This document shows positions 61,381 through 64,000 of a stretch of 64,000 nt of DNA, piece by piece. The notes beneath the pieces are model-generated. The model was not told the DNA's origin and made no database searches. It saw only the letters and a program-made list of their open reading frames with translations. The first letter of the stretch is position 1. Every line of letters begins with the position of its first letter. This DNA is from Physcomitrium patens (taxonomy: Eukaryota > Streptophyta > Bryopsida > Funariales > Funariaceae), in the NCBI RefSeq assembly GCF_000002425.4, contig NC_037255.1:13979626-14043625 (forward strand). The letters are read 5' to 3'. The position numbers were made by a program, and so were the translations under genes.

Positions 61381-61845
61381 TCATGACAAAGAGAGGAAGG
61401 CACGGCGACCGCACCCGCTGCCATCGGCGCGGCCGCCCTTCGAGCTTCCCATTCGCAAGACGGGTTTTCCACCCATCCAGATCTGCAAATTCCCACCCTT
61501 GCCCTTGCACGGAATGATTCGCAGCCCTTCATTGCTAGATTTGATAACGCTATTGCCCATCAACTGGATCCTGCCCTGTTCTCCGCCCCTGGAACCGCTG
61601 CAAACCAGACTTAGCTTGTTACACCTGTTCGGTGTAGTTGGAAGATGAAGTGACGCCGGGCTGCCGTTCCTGCCTCCACCACCCACCACAATGCACGTAT
61701 CGTCGGCGGTTTTGGTTCGCACATACACAGGCCTGTCAATGCGCCGGGGCTGCAGGGTGGATCTGGGGGTGGACTTGGCACGTCCGCATGGGTATGTTGC
61801 GTGGTGGGAGTCCTGAGACTTGCACCGCTCACAAAGATTTGCCAT
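61381..61845 (-). CDS. Unrecognised open reading frame, possible first exon
   Basis: An ATG-started - strand frame of 154 residues ending in a stop. It is Gly/Arg/Ser-rich with a Cys-containing N-terminus (MANLCERCKSQDSHH) and a stretch TADDTCIVVGGGGRNGS. No domain is recognised. Other frames are open over the same GC-rich DNA, so the length alone is weak evidence. It could be an exon of the same gene as 58674-58970. Confidence 0.3.
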   Translation of the reverse strand: MANLCERCKSQDSHHATYPCGRAKSTPRSTLQPRRIDRPVYVRTKTADDTCIVVGGGGRNGSPASLHLPTTPNRCNKLSLVCSGSRGGEQGRIQLMGNSVIKSSNEGLRIIPCKGKGGNLQIWMGGKPVLRMGSSKGGRADGSGCGRRAFLSLS

Positions 61846-62448
61846 CAGTCACGTAGTCTTGCACCCACAGACACGACTCATTCTTTCAGGTCACAGATTC
61901 CGACGACGCATCGATGCTCTCCGCAGCACATTCATCGGCCCGCGTCATCGTCTCGGATCAGATCGAAAACACTGGCTGGATCCACTAGACTGCGTCGACG
62001 CCGACTTGTGTCATCTGCGGAGGAAGGCTTGCAGTAACGTCTCACTCAGTTCTCAAGATTGCATGCTGCATGGCTGTGACGATGTTGCTACCATTGTGAA
62101 CAAGATTCGTGACTGCAGGCGACATGGGTGAGAGAGAGGATGTGCTCTAGTGATCCGCGACGAGGGAGCCAGAAGGGCGTCGAAGGGAAAGAGAAAAAAA
62201 GAAATAAAATAACAGGGCCAAACTCAGGGTCCTGAGGCCCCTGTTGGGTGCGGCCAATGGGTTAGTTGTAGGCAGGCAGTCCAACAGTTGTGACTCTATG
62301 CTTCCAGGCCTCTTCATTCATTGCTGGGCCATTTGAAGAAGTAGAAAAGCTGCCTGCCGGGTTGGCATTACCGTTGAGAAATGAGGGAAACGAGATGTTA
62401 CTGAGCCTGGGTTCTCATAACATATATATAAAAAAATATATATACATA
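61846..62448. other. Right part of the GC-richer island
   Basis: Possibly the promoter side of the - strand frame at 61381-61845. Overlapping open frames on the + strand look compositional. The GC-richer character ends at about 62420, where a TA-rich run begins. Confidence 0.4.
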
Positions 62449-62489
62449 GGACTATTTATTTGCATGACTATTTTGCAAATAAATAGTCC
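62449..62489. repeat. Hairpin at the island edge
   Basis: GGACTATTTATTTGCA at 62449-62464 is an exact inverted copy of 62474-62489, with a 9-base spacer. It lies exactly where GC-richer DNA gives way to AT-rich DNA. It may be a terminal structure of a small mobile element or a transcription terminator. Confidence 0.8.
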
Positions 62490-63900
62490 AAGCAATTGAA
62501 TAATTTTAATAAAAGTGTAACATTCTCTCTGTAAATATGAGAATTAGAGTGTTACTTTGCATTGGGAGTAACAGGTTATAGTTAGTTATTGATGTGTAAT
62601 AAAGAGCAATATAATTTAGATAGATTTACAGATGGATGAACATACATAGACATATATTACTTACTTTAATTTAAAGATATTTTATTTTATTTATTTTATT
62701 TTAAAGTGTAAAATATAAATATAACATAAATTTTAGGATTCAGACATTTCATGATTATTTCATTTTGTATATATCCGTAATATCTATTATTTGATAGTAA
62801 GACAATATTTATTTAAGTTGACGTGATAAAGTAACATATAATTGTTATGCAAGATTTGTGTTTTTATGCATTTATTATATAGGTTTCTTTATTGATTATT
62901 AGTTCTTCATTTTAAATCTTTTTAATACTTTGATTATATAGAAATTTTATTTTATCATATAGAATAAAAAATATGTAAAAAAATAATATGAGTTTCTTTT
63001 CTACTTAGGAGTAATAAAGTAATAATGCCAAAAGAACCAATTTCAATAGAAATTTTTATCTTGTTAGAATATACTAAAAAAAGTTTAATAAAGATTTTTT
63101 TGCATATCTTTAGGTCTATTATTAAACTAGTTTATTCTATTATTATTTTTTTGTTTAGTAATAATTGTTTCATATATAATAAAATTTTTTATAAAACAAA
63201 ATAAAAATACTAAAAAATTATTTTATTTCTCATAGGTAATACAACATATGTATTGCAAACAATGAATTGCATTAAAAAGAGATTTAATAGCTGATAACAC
63301 TTTGATTATTACATATTATAATTTCTATGCAATGATAGGCCTTTTAAAATATAATTTTTTGATGAAACCTTTGGTCAAAGCTATAATATTTTTATTTCAT
63401 GATATTTTGATGATCAAGGATCTTACAAAAACAATTATAAAAATAAAAATTCTATTATAATCTTAACTAAATAAATAAATAAATCCTAACATACTTTTGG
63501 TGATGTATTATAAAAAATATCCAAATATTTTTTAATTTCATTAGAATCTTTTGCAATATCTTCTTCTTCTTTTGTTGGACTTCATGACAATAAAATTGCA
63601 AGATCATAAGCTTTATAGACATACTTATAGAAATATTATATAATACTTATTTTAGAATATATCTCTAAACTAATATAATAAATAAACTTTTTGCAAAGAA
63701 TATAATTACAAGAAATAATTTTTCATTTTTTTGAAGTTTTTCTTTTGCATCTTTAATTTAGACACATTTTTGGTACAATAATATGGATAATTATTCTTGT
63801 TTGAAATATTTCATGAGATTGATAGACCTTGCAATTTTTCATTTTGGTCTCAAAATAATTACAAAGTGAATATATAACAAAATATATATTTTTTACTTCA

Positions 63901-63946
<46 letters not shown>

Positions 63947-64000
63947 CAATAATTTTATGATCCATCAAAAATACTTTTAATTTTATCAATTTTTACTTAA
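62490..64000. other. AT-rich right end
   Basis: AT-rich, CG-poor DNA resembling the main repeat block. No domain was recognised. An (AT)n microsatellite lies at about 63901-63944. Confidence 0.5.

Overview
The window looks like nuclear DNA of a land plant, most probably a bryophyte and perhaps a moss. The evidence is that four recognisable plant genes with many short GT-AG introns sit in a moderately GC-rich block (about 1-20 kb). This block abuts a very AT-rich, CpG-poor block of decayed Gypsy-class retrotransposons (about 20-58 kb). The reverse transcriptase types in those fossils recall ones I associate with non-seed plants. The species cannot be fixed from the sequence alone.

Gene block, 1-20.1 kb. 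(1) The C-terminal half of a plant cyclic nucleotide-gated channel on the + strand, entering from the left edge. (2) A CYP37-type chloroplast/thylakoid-lumen cyclophilin on the + strand; its first exon is uncertain. (3) A 15-exon gene on the - strand for a macro-domain plus CRAL-TRIO (Sec14) protein, the plant homologue of animal GDAP2; I reconstructed it in full at 563 residues. (4) A 9-exon plant phosphoinositide-specific phospholipase C on the - strand, reconstructed in full at 623 residues. The cyclophilin and GDAP2-like genes converge. The GDAP2-like and PLC genes are in tandem. A MITE-like inverted-repeat element lies between those two. The four genes do not form a pathway; the channel and the PLC both belong to calcium/lipid signalling, but their proximity is probably incidental.

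Repeat block, 20.1-58.3 kb. At least three Gypsy lineages are layered here, all fossil. Chromodomain-bearing Gypsy (chromovirus) remains lie on the - strand, with a ~520 bp LTR seen three times (22.26, 41.92 and 53.64 kb). A second lineage on the + strand has a ~1.6 kb LTR-like repeat, here called R, seen four times. Its gag-to-RT region is cut at 31.26 kb by a third, younger-looking Tat/Athila-like element of about 9 kb, and resumes at 40.33 kb; the six bases ATATTA occur at both junctions. One R copy is itself split by a 1.3 kb insertion carrying a perfect 18-bp minisatellite and a long purine tract. An 84-bp near-perfect palindrome sits beside one chromovirus LTR.

Right end, 58.3-64 kb. 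A GC-richer island of about 4 kb holds open reading frames that I cannot assign to a family. It ends at a hairpin near 62.45 kb, where AT-rich DNA resumes. No rRNA, convincing tRNA or CRISPR was found.
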